This document shows, in pieces, positions 23,560 through 35,194 of a stretch of 64,000 nucleotides of DNA. The notes below the pieces were generated by a model that saw only the letters and a list, made by a program, of their open reading frames with translations, had not been told where the DNA came from and did not search any database. This DNA is from Arcuatula senhousia. Taxonomy: Eukaryota; Mollusca; Bivalvia; Mytilida; Mytilidae. Position 1 is the stretch's first letter. Each line of letters starts with the position of its first letter. The position numbers and the translations under genes are program-made. The stretch covers positions 1,233,001 to 1,297,000 of the forward strand of contig OZ020309.1 of assembly GCA_963971305.1 (NCBI GenBank), given 5' to 3'.

Positions 23560-25600
23560 TCAACTTTTTTTTGTTATTGTTGCCGAGCTTTCAAAGTGAC
23601 TTTCTAGTTCAGAATGCGTCGTGATTTTGTCATTACCGGAAACGTTTAGCCTGCCATTTATTGAATTAGACGAAAGCGAGGCTTCTGTCGCATGTAAAGA
23701 CAAAGGTGAAGACATTGCAAATGTTGTTGTTGAATCCGTCTGTTTTGCTGTAGCAGAAATTTGGTTAGGAGGTGTCAATAATACAACATTGTGTGTTTGT
23801 TTGATCCAGGAAATGACGTCATCCGCGTCATTCTTAGATTTCACAACGTAAGCTTTAATGTTAGAGTTCGGGGACTTTGTGGGGACAAGACTTGTTTTGC
23901 CATCTATTTTCATCATAACAAACTGTTTACGTTCAGTTTTTTGCTCAGAAAGAGTAGATATTTTTCCGTCTACACATTTTTTGTCTCTCGCAATTAAATC
24001 CTGACATAAACGTCTAACGACTTTTTTCCGGCACAATTTAGAACAGTCAGTTCCCATGGTTTGCAACACAACATAACAAGGCATTCGTAATCGGGCATCT
24101 TCTTTAGCTTCGGAACTAAGCCGTACCTGTGCTTCACTAACACTTAGATCAAACATAAAATTCAAATATTTAACTTCCTTTTCGTGTGCTAAACGGCGCT
24201 TTTCACGTTCATAATGATATTTTACACGTTTTTCCATATCAGCTTTTTCCATTTCTAAACGAGCTTTTCTCCTTTCTATACCAGCTCGTTTCGCCAATGA
24301 ATATACAGCATCTATTTTAAGATCACATTTACTATCTTCGCCATCAGGTAGATTCAATATTTTAGAATTTTTCTCCAGTAGTTGTTTTATTCTCTGAACT
24401 TCTGATAGTTTTGTAGTACATTTTCTTTCAGGTTTGGTAATTTCCAAAACCGGACCATTAATATCAGATTTGGCAAACTTATCTACACATTTAGCATTAA
24501 TGTCGTCGGACAAAAGTGGGTCCGATGAGACACCTTCAGAATTTTCGTTTGGCGATGGCATGGTCTTGGAGAAAGCATCTGGTGAAGGTTCTATGACGTC
24601 ATCCTGTATAGGCTTTGGGTCTATGGACGTATTTTGTGACATATCCCGCATGATCATGGGGTCTATGAAAGCACCTCGTGACGGTTCTATGCCGTCAGCC
24701 TGCATGGTTTTGGGGTCTATGGACGTATTTTGTGACGGTTCTATGACGATATCCCGCATGATCATGGGGTCTATGAAACCACCTCGTGACGGCTCTATGC
24801 CGTCATCTTGCATGGTTTTGGGGTCTAAGGACGTATTTTGTGACGATTCTATGACGATATCCCGCATGATCATGGGGTCTATGAAAGCACCTCGTGACGG
24901 TTCTATGCCGTCATCCTGCATGGTCTTGGTGTCTAATGAAGTACCTGTTAATGGTTTTATGATAATATCCTGCATGCTCTTGGGATTAATTGAAGCACCT
25001 GATGGCGGTTCTCTGTCATAATTCAAGGACCCAATACCTGTATTCGATACATTGTTTTGAATTTGTAACCAGCTGCTTTGTGACATAGTTGCAGCATTAG
25101 AGCCACTCGATCGTGTAGGTATATTTGAGGTAGGTTTATTTTTTCTGGGGCGTCCTCTCTTACAAGTAACGGTCCATGAGTTGGTATCAAGTTTATCTTT
25201 TATAGTCAGTCTTCTCCTACAAATGACGGCTCCCGAGTCGGAATCAATCCCCATCCACATTATTGTTTTTGTCGAAGGTTGATTCTGATGATTCGTTGAT
25301 GCAGCCTCAGACTTATTCTTTTCTTTGTCTTTCGAGGGGGATGAAGAGAATTCATCTTTCAGAACTTCCCACGAGGCCAGTCCAGTGTTTCCATTTTGCT
25401 GCACATAACCAAGTAGTCTTGCCTTTTTTGGTGTGGTTGGTTGAATCTGTTTTGGTGTACAAGACGAACGGGGGCATACTATTTCAATTTTCTGTTGCTT
25501 GAAATTCACGTCTGAAAATTTATCTGGCCATCTTCTCTTCAACGATGCTATAACCTCTTCACTTGGGGAAACTGATACCTTGACAAAATCGTTGTTCTGC
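23560..25600 (-). CDS. Last exon (C) of gene copy 1; uncharacterised low-complexity, AT-hook-like protein
   Basis: The exon opens at 25600 after a TTTTGTTTCTTTTTCCAG acceptor and ends at TGA 23560-23562. The upstream ATG at 25659 lies in the intron. Joined to exons 28122-28265 and 29050-30112 in phase, it gives at least about 1082 residues. In order it encodes: a conserved start (QNNDF..SEEVIASLKRRWPDKFSD, then IVCPRSSC); KRGRPRKNKP, an AT-hook-like motif (about 25135-25165); roughly seven 18-residue repeats of the type IEPSxxxxIDPKTMQ (24560-25010), one short by five residues; a charged coiled-coil (about 24150-24300); a cysteine patch CSKLCRKKVVRRLC; and a conserved C-terminal segment KTERKQFVMMK..DADDVISWIKQ. 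Nuclear DNA binding is a guess from the AT-hook. The family is unrecognised. It lacks the Ser-rich segment of copy 2. Confidence 0.8.
24560..25010 (-). repeat. 54 bp coding minisatellite (18-residue repeats), copy 1
   Basis: In-frame tandem units of 54 bp encode two alternating 18-residue versions: one with EPSQNTSIDPKTMQ, the other with EPSRGAFIDPMIMR. The effective higher-order period is 108 bp. One unit has lost 15 bp in frame (DMSQNTSIDPK). Confidence 0.8.
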
Positions 25601-25689
25601 CTGGAAAAAGAAACAAAATAATCACAATCATTATTCGTTAGCAGATAAAATTTTGCCATTATTCTTGGGCTCTTCGCGGGGACTATCTG

Positions 25690-26590
25690 ATAATCAAGTG
25701 TTCGTTTAGTTTGTGTGAAAATAACCCAGATATCAGGTAATCATCTTCAAAATAACCCAGAGATCAGGTAATCATCTTCAAAATAACCCAGGGATCAGGT
25801 AAACACCTTCTAAATAACCCAGTGATCAGGTAATCACCTGCAATATGACTCAGTGATCAGGTAATCACCAAATGATCAAGTGATCACGTAATCAACTTCA
25901 AAATGATCCACTGATCAGGTCATCACCTTCAAAATAACCCAGTGATCAGGTAATCAACTTTAAAATAATCAATTGATCAGGTAATCACCTTTAAAGTGAT
26001 CAATTGATCAGGTTATCACCTTTAAAATGACTCAGTTAACAGGTAATCAACTTCAAATAACCAAGTGATCAGGTAATCAACTTTAAAATAACCCAGTGAT
26101 CAGGTAATCACCTTTAAATTGACCAAGTGATCAGGTAATCACCTTCAAATGATCCAGTGATAAGGTAATCATCGTCAAAATGATCAGGTAATCACATTTT
26201 AAATGACCCGGTGATTAGGTAATCACCTTCAAAATGCCCCAGTGGTAAGGTTATCACCTTCAAAGTAACCCAGTGATCAGGTAATCACCTTTAAATTGAC
26301 CTAGTGATCAGATACCTTTAAATTGACCTAGTGATCAGGTAATCACCTTCAAAATAACCCAATGATCAGGTAATCACCTTTAAATTGACCTAGTGATCAG
26401 GTAATCAACTTCAAAATGATCAAGTGATCAGGAAATCACCTTCAATATGACCCAGTGATCAGGTAATCACTTTTACAAAAACCCAGAGATCAGGTAATCA
26501 CCTTCAAAATAACCCAGTGATAAGGTAATCATCTTTAAAATAACCCAGAGATCAGGTAATCACCTCCAAAATGCCCCACTGATCAGGTTA
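25690..26590. repeat. Intronic minisatellite, ~30-33 bp units, copy 1
   Basis: About 25-28 degenerate units of ACCCAGTGATCAGGTAATCA with a variable CCTTCAAAATA spacer fill the intron between exons B and C. TGATCA palindromes recur in almost every unit. A shorter homologous array lies in the equivalent intron of copy 2 (50330-50640), so it predates the duplication. Confidence 0.9.
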
Positions 26591-26599
26591 TAAAGAAAC

Positions 26600-26740
26600 A
26601 AACGAAGAGTTAAAAGGTTGTTTTTGAAGGTCTGCTGTACACCTGATCACTATCGCTTGTGTCTCACTTCTGTTGCCCTTTCGGACTTTTGACACTAGAA
26701 TGCCTCATTGGTGCCTTTTTGCCTCTTTCTGTGTTGTGTA
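26600..26740 (+). repeat. Dispersed repeat family M copy in intron
   Basis: It contains CTTTCGGACTTTTGACACTAGAATGCCTCATTGG, the family M signature. It sits directly after the minisatellite. Confidence 0.5.
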
Positions 26741-26869
26741 TTTGGTATAACTGGGCCTTAAGATTGCATAGGAATAGGGATGTTACATATGTAATGTCCT
26801 ATCATCATGATCATTATCTACGTATGGGAGAACTGTTACATCATCTTACAGTACACAAAAATCTGTCTA

Positions 26870-27960
26870 GGTCAAAAATAGCCAGATTTCGTTAAACAGG
26901 AAGTAGGTGAGCGACAGACGTAAAATTGTCTCCCATGTTATGGGACCCCATCCTGATGCTGTATACCAAATATCAAGTGGCTGTGATTAGTAGTTGCTGA
27001 GAAAACTGTTACGAAAATGTTTTCCTCGCCCGCACGCCGCACAATAAAATTGTATGAAAATTTAAAGAACATTCAACATTCACGTAAATTTTTAATGTGA
27101 ACATAACGTGAAATTAACGTTAAATATTTCATGTGAATTTCACGCTATCAAAATTTCCTTGTGAATATGTATATTGATCAAGTGTATTACAAGGAAAGAC
27201 CGGAAACAATTAAGCTTGTTGTTATTTGAATCACTCTACAGCCTTCGGTTTTCGAGTTTGGCCTTTATAGCGGCCCAAATTGAGTCTTCTCTTATCGAAC
27301 TCTACCATGCATAGGGTATACCTAATAAATTATGAAAGTATATGGAGTAAATGAACATGAGACCATAACACATACGTTAACTCCAACTGCAATTATTTTT
27401 TAGAGCTGTATGGCTGTTCAGGAAAATTTTTCCTCATCAGGAGCACAAGAATCCAAAAATATGAAATCCACCATTTCAAAAGATGTTTAAAATGCAAATA
27501 ACCAAACGAAATCAATCTTAACAAAAACAAAATTCCTTAGTCCCCTGCCGAACGTAAAAAATATAAGTCTGCTCGCTCAACAGGAAGTAGGTAAGTGACA
27601 AACCTAAAAAATATCACAGAATATGAGACCCCTACCTGAAGCTGCATACCAAATATCAAAAGCCTAGAATTTCTAGAGAAATCTGTTACAAAAAAAAATT
27701 TCCATTTTCGACCCTATTTTTTTTTTTAAAGTCGGCTCGTTAACATGGAAGTAGGTAGGCAACAGATCTGAAAAGACGTCCCACTATATGAGACCCCTAC
27801 CTGAAGCTATCAAAAGCCTAGGATAAATATAAGCTGAGAAATCTGTTACGGAAAAAAAGTGTAACGGACGGATGCACGCACACACGGACGGACGCCCGGC
27901 ATTTCTATCTTCCCGCTCCGCGTTGCGTCGAGGGAAAATAAATAGCTAAGAGCAAAACTA
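26870..27960 (+). mobile_element. Tandem-repeat element in intron of copy 1, itself interrupted
   Basis: Three ~165 bp units carry the phrases CAGGAAGTAGGT, GACCCCTACCTGAAGCTG, TACCAAATATCAA and GAGAAATCTGTTAC (26900, 27580, 27740). They are followed by GGACGGACGCCCGGCATTTC and CGCTCCGCGTTGCGTCGAGG, a characteristic end. Units 1 and 2 are separated by ~500 bp of unrelated AT-rich sequence (about 27040-27530), probably a later insertion. It is non-coding and absent from the equivalent intron of copy 2. Confidence 0.6.
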
Positions 27961-28121
27961 CTATGTGAGTTAAACCTAATGGTGTTTTATTTAAATAAAT
28001 TTTGATAATGGTTAAAAACAAAATGTACATTTGAAAAGTAACATCATGTACAAGTACACCATATTTAAAAAAAATAAAGAGCATATATCTCGTTATTCGA
28101 CTTTCCGAATATCACGCTCAC

Positions 28122-28265
28122 CTCTCTGTTCTGATTGTTAAAACATCTTCTGTGTGTTTAATTCCAGAATCGTCTTTTGGGTGGTTAATTTCCTCTTTTT
28201 TTATTTTCACATTTTCATTAATATATAAAACTTCATTCCCCTTTCCATCTCGTCTTCCGTTGACA
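28122..28265 (-). CDS. Small exon (B) of gene copy 1
   Basis: 144 bp exon on the minus strand. The acceptor TTTTTTTTCGTTAG precedes TGTCAACGG at 28265. The donor AGAG|GTGAGCG lies at 28122. It is open in the phase set by its neighbours: AG from exon A plus T makes Ser, and AG at its end plus G of exon C makes Arg. The peptide begins VNGRRDGKGNEV and ends DVLTIRTER. The homologous exon in copy 2 (52303-52461) starts with the same VNGRRD and keeps the same phases, which supports it as coding. Confidence 0.8.
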
Positions 28266-28289
28266 CTAACGAAAAAAAAAATGCTAACT

Positions 28290-28480
28290 TATACATGAAA
28301 GAAAAAAACGTTCCAATGGGGCATCCGACTATAAAAAGTCCGAGAGGGAAGAAACAAAACCAGTAAACACCAACGAGAACAGGGCGAAAAACAGACAACA
28401 TTTAAAACACGGAAACAAAAAAAGCTACTGAATATAAATTTACAACGTGAACTCTAGTCGTAACGAGTAAGTGAACTCGT
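28290..28480 (-). repeat. Dispersed repeat family M copy in intron
   Basis: Close to the copy at 4920-5110: both share GGGCATCCGA, AAACCAGTAAACACCAAC and ACAGACAACAT. It is in the intron between exons A and B. Confidence 0.6.
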
Positions 28481-28689
28481 GTGCTCCGAAAGTGTAAGCA
28501 GTTCCTGTTTGCTTTTCTACACCCATCGCGTTACAGTAAATTGAGTGTGTCGAATCCGGTCAAAAATTCATTTATTAAAAAAAACAACTAAATACATGCA
28601 TACATGACATATCAATCATGTCAAAGTCTTGAGTTAAAGACAAGACGTAATTATCATTGTAAATACAGTGTACTGACCTAAGCAAGATT

Positions 28690-28860
28690 CTTTCCTTAGC
28701 ACCGTAGTTCACGTTCGTGACGAAGTGAGATCGCGTTGTTGAATGTGGTTGGGTTGGGTTGGTTTTTCGTGTTGTTCTCCTCTGCGATGACTGATATTGT
28801 CTTAGCCTTTTTGAACTTTTGACTTTTGAATGCCTTATTGGTATATCTTAGCTTCTACAA
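28690..28860 (+). repeat. Dispersed repeat family M copy holding a single 38 bp motif
   Basis: It contains one GACGAAGTGAGATCGCGTTG followed by TTGAATG. The equivalent position of copy 2 has 13 tandem copies. The M-type phrase CTTTTGAATGCCTTATTGG follows. Confidence 0.55.
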
Positions 28861-29049
28861 TGAATGTACCTTAGGAATCTTAATCATACAATTTGAAAAT
28901 TCGTCGATACTTATCAAATCAAAATTGCATGCAGTTTCGTTTCAATAATACTTAACATCTGTTATTTTGTTTGCTTAGGTTACTTCGGTAGTTTTGTTAT
29001 TACCCTTTTTAGCTTTCACTCTTTCCTATGCATATATACTAGTAGTTAC

Positions 29050-30112
29050 CTTTCTCGGTCAGTGGTTTGTACTTCTTCCGTATATCCACGCCCAGCAACC
29101 CCTGTCATGACGTCTCTTTCCACTTTAGCACTTCCATCAATAGACATAACTTCGTTTTCTATTCTTACTTCATAATCATTCATCTTATCAATTTGCTCAG
29201 TATTTTCAAGCCTTTCATCGATTGTTTCTTTATTCATTTCGAGTTTGATGGCTTGTGTGTCTACTAAGCATTTGCCCCCAGCATTGTGTATCATATCATC
29301 ATATTTCACTTTAAGACTTTCATCAGTAGTTTGTGGATAGTTTTCTAGTTTGTTTGTGTTTTCTAAGTATTCATCTTCATTGCGGATCATTGCGCCACTT
29401 TCTATCTTAGAACTTTCATCAATAGTTTTAAGTTTGGTGCTTTGTGTGATTTCGGTGCACTCGCTCACCGTGGCATCAATTTGGACTTTAATTTCAAATG
29501 GTATGACATCAGTTTGCCTTAAATTTTCAATATCGTTCGAGACTTCACTTCGCATTATAGTTTTTAGACTACAACCAACTGTTGTAACCTTATTTTGCCC
29601 CCTTTCGTCACCCTCAACGTTAAAATCAACGTCCATATTGTCTCTTTCATCTTTGATTTCATCAACCTCCATAACGAGGGGGTCCATGTGGTTGTTGTCA
29701 CTGTTTGAAATTAACTGATCTGAAGACAAGTTGATAGTACGATCATCTATAGAGTTCAAGAGGTCATCGTCAACACCAGCCAATGAATTTGCTGGAGAAA
29801 GAACAGGTTCTTTCTTTATTTCAAACTTTTCATTCAACGGTATTGGTTCATTCTGGTCATTATTTCCATTCAAGTATGTTTTATTTTCGAATATTCGTTT
29901 GGTGTCGCCAATTTTATGAAATTCATTGTCTGGTTCCGATGAAAAAGACTGAGAAAAAGGCTTCATAGTATTTACACTACCCACTTCCATGATTTTGTGT
30001 TCCGAATATGGTGGCTTGTAATCAGAAGATAACACATTTTCCGCTGTATGTGATGCCATTGGTGAATAAACAAATGATGGGTGTACAGTAACTTGGTCAA
30101 TCACGAGGTCAT
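29050..30112 (-). CDS. Large acidic exon (A) of gene copy 1
   Basis: 1,063 bp exon. The acceptor TTTACAGCTTTCAG precedes ATGACCTCGTG at 30112. The donor GAAAG|GTAACT is at 29050. The reading frame begins with two bases completing Asp (DDLVIDQVTV) and ends TDRE plus AG. The protein is acidic, Asn/Asp/Glu-rich and without obvious globular motifs. It includes SHTAENVLSSDYKPP, KKEPVLSPANSLAG, DDRTINLSSDQL and MEVDEIKDERDNMDVD, then degenerate ~30-residue repeats of the type TIDESLKVxxDxMIHxAxG. Several IKxE sites match the SUMO-acceptor consensus, a weak clue. The first Met of the frame (30167) lies upstream of the acceptor, so true 5' exon(s) remain unidentified. Function unknown. Confidence 0.8.
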
Positions 30113-30309
30113 CTGAAAGCTGTAAACGAACATTAAAATATTTTAAATCTGTTATTTGCATGAACATAAAACATTAACAAGGGTATAAAATACTGTATCG
30201 ATAAAACCGTTTATAAATAACAAAGGAATACTCGAAGTCTAACGAAAACGTTTAAAAAGAATTGCAAAGTCCTGCAACATGGATATAGACCATGTTCAAG
30301 AAGAGAAAC

Positions 30310-30385
30310 CTGGTATTGAATCAAATTTTAGGTGTAGCATGATACATGCGCCCGCACATGTGTGTGTGTTGCTTGTTACCGCCAT
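30310..30385 (-). CDS. Tentative first exon of gene copy 1
   Basis: On the minus strand ATGGCGGTAACAAGC (ATG at 30383-30385, preceded by GAAA) opens 25 codons plus one base. It ends CCAG|GTTTCTC at 30310, in the phase exon A needs (one base, then AT completes Asp). The intron would be 197 bp. Against it: the donor is poor beyond GT, and the homologous stretch of copy 2 (about 58200-58300) has no ATGGCGG. It could be chance. Confidence 0.2.
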
Positions 30386-30448
30386 TTTCGACGTAACTGG
30401 TTCATTGGGCGGTTACTTTTAACAAATCGAGATCCGATCCAACTATTG

Positions 30449-33214
30449 CACGGTAGGTCCCGTGTCCGGCGACAGGATTGTTTTTTCGAGAGGGATTTAC
30501 AATTGTCCTGGTTTTTTCAAGAGAATAATCAATAAAAATGTAAACTTTGGTGATATTTAGTGATTTTTAACTGAAAGCGAAGAAAAAGTGCTACCAATGG
30601 GTAGGCATATTTTAGTATTATCATAATGTATAACAACACCAATTCCTATTAAAAAAAATGTGATTCCTAAATAAAATTGTGGGCTGTTTTTTGAATTTTT
30701 ACCTTTTTGCATTTTTCGCCCCTTTAAAATCAAAAATACTGAACGAGATTGCTAACCGTTATAAGTGAACATCAATGTTATATTATGGCATCCTGAACAT
30801 TGATGCCAAAAAGTTGCGTCTTACATATTTTTAGATTAAAATAAAATACATGTCCTGGTTTTTTCAAGAGGCGTCCAGGTTTTTGCAAGAGAGGTCCAGG
30901 TTTTTTCACACTTTAGATAGGCAAGTTGTGCATGTTGTTTACCTCTTAAATCATATTTCAAAAGACATTGTATGTTCTTAAAAAAATAAGAATACGGTAC
31001 TATCATTTCAAGAGTTTTGGACAAGAATACGTCAGTTAAAGTCAAGAATTCAACCTTATATAGCCTATATAAACAGACAGGCACATTTAATTGACGCCTA
31101 CAACCAGAACCCATGAATCTATTGTCTAAGCATAACTACCAACTGTTATGAATTGAAAATAGCCTCCTTGAATAAGTGGCTGGAAACAAAATGTTTGTGT
31201 TGCGACAAGCAGAAAATGATTATAGTTCTTGGGTTACCTTCTTTTAATTTGACTTGTAGTTGTTTCTTGGATGTGTTTGTTTGTATCATAGAGTCGTCTT
31301 CTTTCATGTCTGCTGTTTTATCCGTTTTATCCAGGATTATATAAGACTCGCATGCCCTTTCCGTACGTCTTAATTTTTACACATAATTTATGTATTTATT
31401 GTATACATTATAGTTTCAACAAAAAACTTCATAAGAGTATAATCCCGTGCGGTACCCAGAAGGCGAATAGGTTAGCAGCAGCGCTAAGCTTGTCGGTAAA
31501 AGTCCACTAAAGAGCGCTCAGAAACCTGTTATCTTTCCAGGCCGCTTAGCCCACAAAGCGACTGGGATGTGTGCCGCAGGTGGTTGAATGGGGCAGCCCT
31601 GTCATAAAAAATGCCGGTTCATCAGGCTATACTAATGCGGAAACTTGACCGTAAACCATATTGGGCCAACGTGCGTGGAGAATTCAAAGGTTCATGCACG
31701 TAAAATATCCCATTGTGCACCGCCACAGGCTAAATTTTCCGCATCTACCCACCTCTTCCCTTTTCCAGTGATCTTCAAAATTTACAGATCCTTTGTTTTC
31801 CACTCCAACCCCGCTTCTCTCTCTAAGTGAGTAAATATTCAAACAGGATTCAGCATTGTATTTTTGCCAGATAAAGGATGGTTATGTGAAACTGGGTAAG
31901 AGTTGGCTATATCCCACACAGGTAGATGTTCCATCTAGTATGACCTCATTTCGGGTAAGGGTTCTTCATTGTCAGTCACCATATGGAAGGGTTCCAAATT
32001 GTGCGAAACTTTTGAGGAAGGATTTCGTCACTTTCTGGATGCATTGTATGGTGCGTTAAGGGTACATTGGCCTATCTTGTGAGTTGGTTCGTTTTACTTC
32101 TGGTTTGTGGTCGTGCATGCGTCCTTCGAGTGGCATACATGGATCTGTGTCCTGGGTGGGTCTACAGAATTCATTTTGGTGTTTCAATTAGCTCTTGTCC
32201 TGCTGATTATGACTGAGATAGTGTCGACTTGACATAAAACAAACATAAGAGTATGAGATTCAAATGCTATTTAAGTTTCTGTATCTGTACATACATATGT
32301 ATACGTTAAGGGGTTCCAATATCTCATCTTCCCTAATGTTTTTATCAAATATCCCGTATCCAAAATAGAGGTTTTTTTTCTTATCCCATATCCCTGTAAA
32401 TAGAATAGATTTAAATACTAGTATTCTATATCTTAGTTTGTTTTGCCTCAAATATCCCGTATCCCAGGAATAAATATGTAAATATCCCATATTCCAAAAC
32501 ACCCTTAAACTCTTGAAATAACAGAATGTACCAGTTGAATATGCTCTTTTTGTATTTATTTGTTTCTGACATACATGTAGATTTTATAGTTTCAAAGACT
32601 TGAAAAGGCACAAAAACAACTTTCAAAATTTTGCCCACCGTGACAATCGCTCTTTTTGAAACCGGTAATTTATTAAAGCACATCAAGAAAGTCACAAATG
32701 TACAAATGTACTATAAAACTAATTTTGACAAAATACTAATTTAGTCTTCAAAGATAATGCATTTGGTCAGCCTACGTATGCTTTAAAGTTAGTAACAAAC
32801 TTGATATTTTGCATGTAATGTGTTTAAATGTATGTTTATTGAGTAGGAGGGATATTAGTTTCCATTTAAGTCGTATAGTTTCCACAAAACCCAGTGCCTC
32901 TCTTTAGTCAAAATTTTCAAAAAACCAGGACACCTCTCGAAAAAACCGGACATGTTGTTGTGCCTCTCGAAAAAACCTGGTCAATTTTAATAAATCATTA
33001 ACTGATGCTTCTTTACGGACTTTTTTGGAAGAAAAGTAATAATTCGAACATTCTTAATACCTTTATTCCTCTTTTTTGTTTTGTTTCACTTACAATTGAG
33101 AATTTAAGCATTTTTTTGCAAACAGACAGGCGAAAAAACCTGGACCTCTCTCGAAAAAACTGGACAATGCCTCTCGAAAAAACAATCCTGTCGCCGGACA
33201 CGGGACCTACCGTG
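30449..33214. mobile_element. TIR transposon with CACGG ends, TATTG TSD, upstream of gene copy 1
   Basis: Perfect 45 bp terminal inverted repeats start CACGGTAGGTCCCGTGTCCG (30449-30493) and end at 33214. Direct TATTG flanks lie at 30444-30448 and 33215-33219. Inside both ends a short motif GGTTTTTTCGAGAGG (or CAAGAG) recurs in mirror orientation: about 30509-30535 and 30850-30910 on the left, 32920-32990 and 33130-33180 on the right. These could be subterminal transposase-binding repeats. No transposase ORF is visible. CAC ends plus 5 bp duplication are shared with the element at 12579-15653, and the Transib/ProtoRAG group is the best guess. It splits sequence that is homologous to the copy 2 upstream region. 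Confidence 0.85.
31440..31830. repeat. Dispersed repeat inside the CACGG transposon
   Basis: Relatively GC-rich block (GAAGGCGAATAGGTTAGCAG, GCAGGTGGTTGAATGGGGCA). Part of it resembles 10150-10320 inside the foldback core (GAATAGATTGATCGCAGCAG, CTGATGATTGAATGGGCTGA). It is a multi-copy sequence of unknown class. Confidence 0.45.
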
Positions 33215-33499
33215 TATTGACTAGTGATTTATGCGTGGTATTAGAAAATTTTTGATAAATTACGAACGAAAGAAAACGAACGAAACTTTACCTATTTATA
33301 CGAAAGGAAAAAATAGGATCCTTTATTTACGTATGTTTTGACGAAAGATTAAACGTTACTACTCGGAGAACAATATACAGCCGAAGATTTGTCATCTAAT
33401 ATAAGCGATCGCTTGAAAATGAATTATATATAATCTGTTAGATATAAAGGATTACATTAATCGTATCGGGGAGCGTCTTAACTTGGCCCTTAATTTTCA

Positions 33500-34037
33500 A
33501 AGCTGCTCCATTACGTTCAATGGCATATAATTCAAAAATAATTTCCACTAAGTCAAGTCTTACATGCAAAGAAGTTTACAACTCGAAAACGACAAAAGTT
33601 CACAAAGGAACTGAAGGTAAAAATGGGGTCAAGGTCCCAAATCATTGTGACAGTTGGGTAGACCATATACTTAAATGTCTGTGTACCAAATATCTGATGC
33701 CTAGGTATTATACTTTTCAAAAAAATCATTTTCCACAAAAGTCTTACAACGAAGTTTTCAGCCTGAAAAGACCTGAAAAATGTCAGCCTGAAAAGTTCAC
33801 AGAGTCTCTGGAGCACAAAAATGGGGTCAGGGTCACACGACATTGTGACAGTTGCGTAGACCATAACCTGAACTGTCTGTATACCAAATATTAGAAGCCT
33901 AGTTATTATACTTTTCAAGCAATTCATTTTCCACAAAAGTCTTACGAAAACGTTTACGATGATCGTCGCTGCCGCTGCCACCGGAAAGTAAAACATATGT
34001 CTCGCTTCTGCGACTATTCGTCGCAGGCGTGACAAAA
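33500..34037 (+). mobile_element. Element related to family P, ~180 bp internal repeats
   Basis: Two ~180 bp units share ATTTTCCACAAAAGTCTTAC, AAAAATGGGGTCA(A/G)GGTC, CATTGTGACAGTTG and GTAGACCATA. The end is CTCGCTTCTGCGACTATTCG followed by TCGCAGGCGTGACAAAA. That is the same hairpin terminus as family P at 35210-35239. The 5' boundary is unclear. It is non-coding. Confidence 0.55.
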
Positions 34038-34130
34038 ACCACGAAATTATGCACAGGCACAAAAAAACAACATGCGGTATCTAGGTAATAAAACGTGTAG
34101 TCTTCATACCTTACCAATATCAATACAGAA

Positions 34131-35151
34131 ACAAGAGTTAACACTAAAGTATGTCTCGCCTGCCGGCACCATCAGAAACAATTATTCTTTCTTACTTCCA
34201 CTATATTTTGAATTTACTTGGATTCTCAGTTTCTGAGATCAAAAGATGTTTATAGAACTTAAACATTGCAAATACATGCAATAAAATAATGAAAGTCACT
34301 CAACCGGAAAATCAAGGTCAAGGTCAAAAGATGGGGATGCAACTGTGCTAAGCTACTACTGGGGCATATGCATACCAAGTTTCATCAACCTAGGACCTAT
34401 AGTTCTTGAGATATGGAGGTGCTCGCAAAACTTTTCCATTGCTATTATATGTATTGAAAATTGTCAAAGTCACTAAACCGACAAATCAAGGTCAAGGTCA
34501 AAAGATGGGGATGCAACTGTGGTAAGCTAATACTGGGGCATATGCATACCAAGTTTCATCAACCTAGGACCTATAGTTCCTGAGATATGGAAGTGCTCAC
34601 AAAACTTTTCCATTGCTATTATATGTATTGAAAATTGTCAAAGTCACTCAACCCACAAATCAAGGTCAAGGTCAAAAGATGGGGATGCAACTGAGCTAAG
34701 CTACTACTGGGGCATATGCATACCAAGTTTCATCAACCTAGGACCTATAGTTCTTGAGATATGGAGGTGCTCGCAAAACTTTTCCTTTGCTATTATATGT
34801 ATTGAAAATTGTCAAAGTCACTCAACCCACAAATCAAGGTCAAGGTCAAAAGATGGGGATGCAACTGAGCTAAGCTACCACTGGGGCATATGCATACCAA
34901 GTTTCATCAACCCAGGACCTATAGTTCTTGAGATATGGAGGTGCTCGCAAAACTTTTCCTTTGCTATTATATGTATTGAAAATTGTCAAAGTCACTCAAC
35001 CGGAAAATCAAGGTCAAGGTCAAAAGATGGGGATGCAACTGTGCTAAGCTACTACTGGGGCATATGCATACCAAGTTTCATCAACCCAGGACCTATAGTT
35101 CTTGAGATATGGAGGTGCTCATAAAACTTTTTCAAAAAGTTAACGCCGCCG

Positions 35152-35194
<43 letters not shown>

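Larger units (their letters stand above)
22785..33250. repeat. Segmental duplication, copy 1
   Basis: This block is paralogous to about 44370-59860. Shared landmarks, in order: TTGTCTTTTCTTACTGGA (22802; 44388), a GATATAAAGTGT(T/C)AGGATTGTCC phrase (22897; 45428), three coding exons with identical splice positions, a GATCAGGTAATCACC minisatellite in the last intron, GGTTACTTCGGTAGTTTT-like sequence before exon A, GACTAGTG and GCGTGGTATT (33221 onward; 59820 onward). It is about 10.5 kb including the 2.8 kb transposon 30449-33214. Confidence 0.85.

Noticed and set aside
24434..25021. 195-codon plus-strand ORF
   Set aside because: Shadow of the 54 bp coding repeats of gene copy 1. The minus-strand frame is the one supported by splice sites and by the paralogue.
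25601..25659. ATG at 25659 as start of the copy 1 exon C protein
   Set aside because: A TTTTCCAG acceptor at 25601-25602 has an exact counterpart in copy 2. Homology between the proteins starts at the acceptor, so this ATG is intronic.
25690..26590. CRISPR-like or regulatory direct repeats
   Set aside because: Degenerate tandem units without spacers, located in an intron.
28207..28401. 64-codon minus-strand ORF overlapping exon B
   Set aside because: It is in a different frame from the one conserved with copy 2 and runs into the intron.
33553..34062. 169-codon minus-strand ORF
   Set aside because: Runs through the ~180 bp tandem repeats of a mobile element. The repeated peptide follows the DNA repeat.
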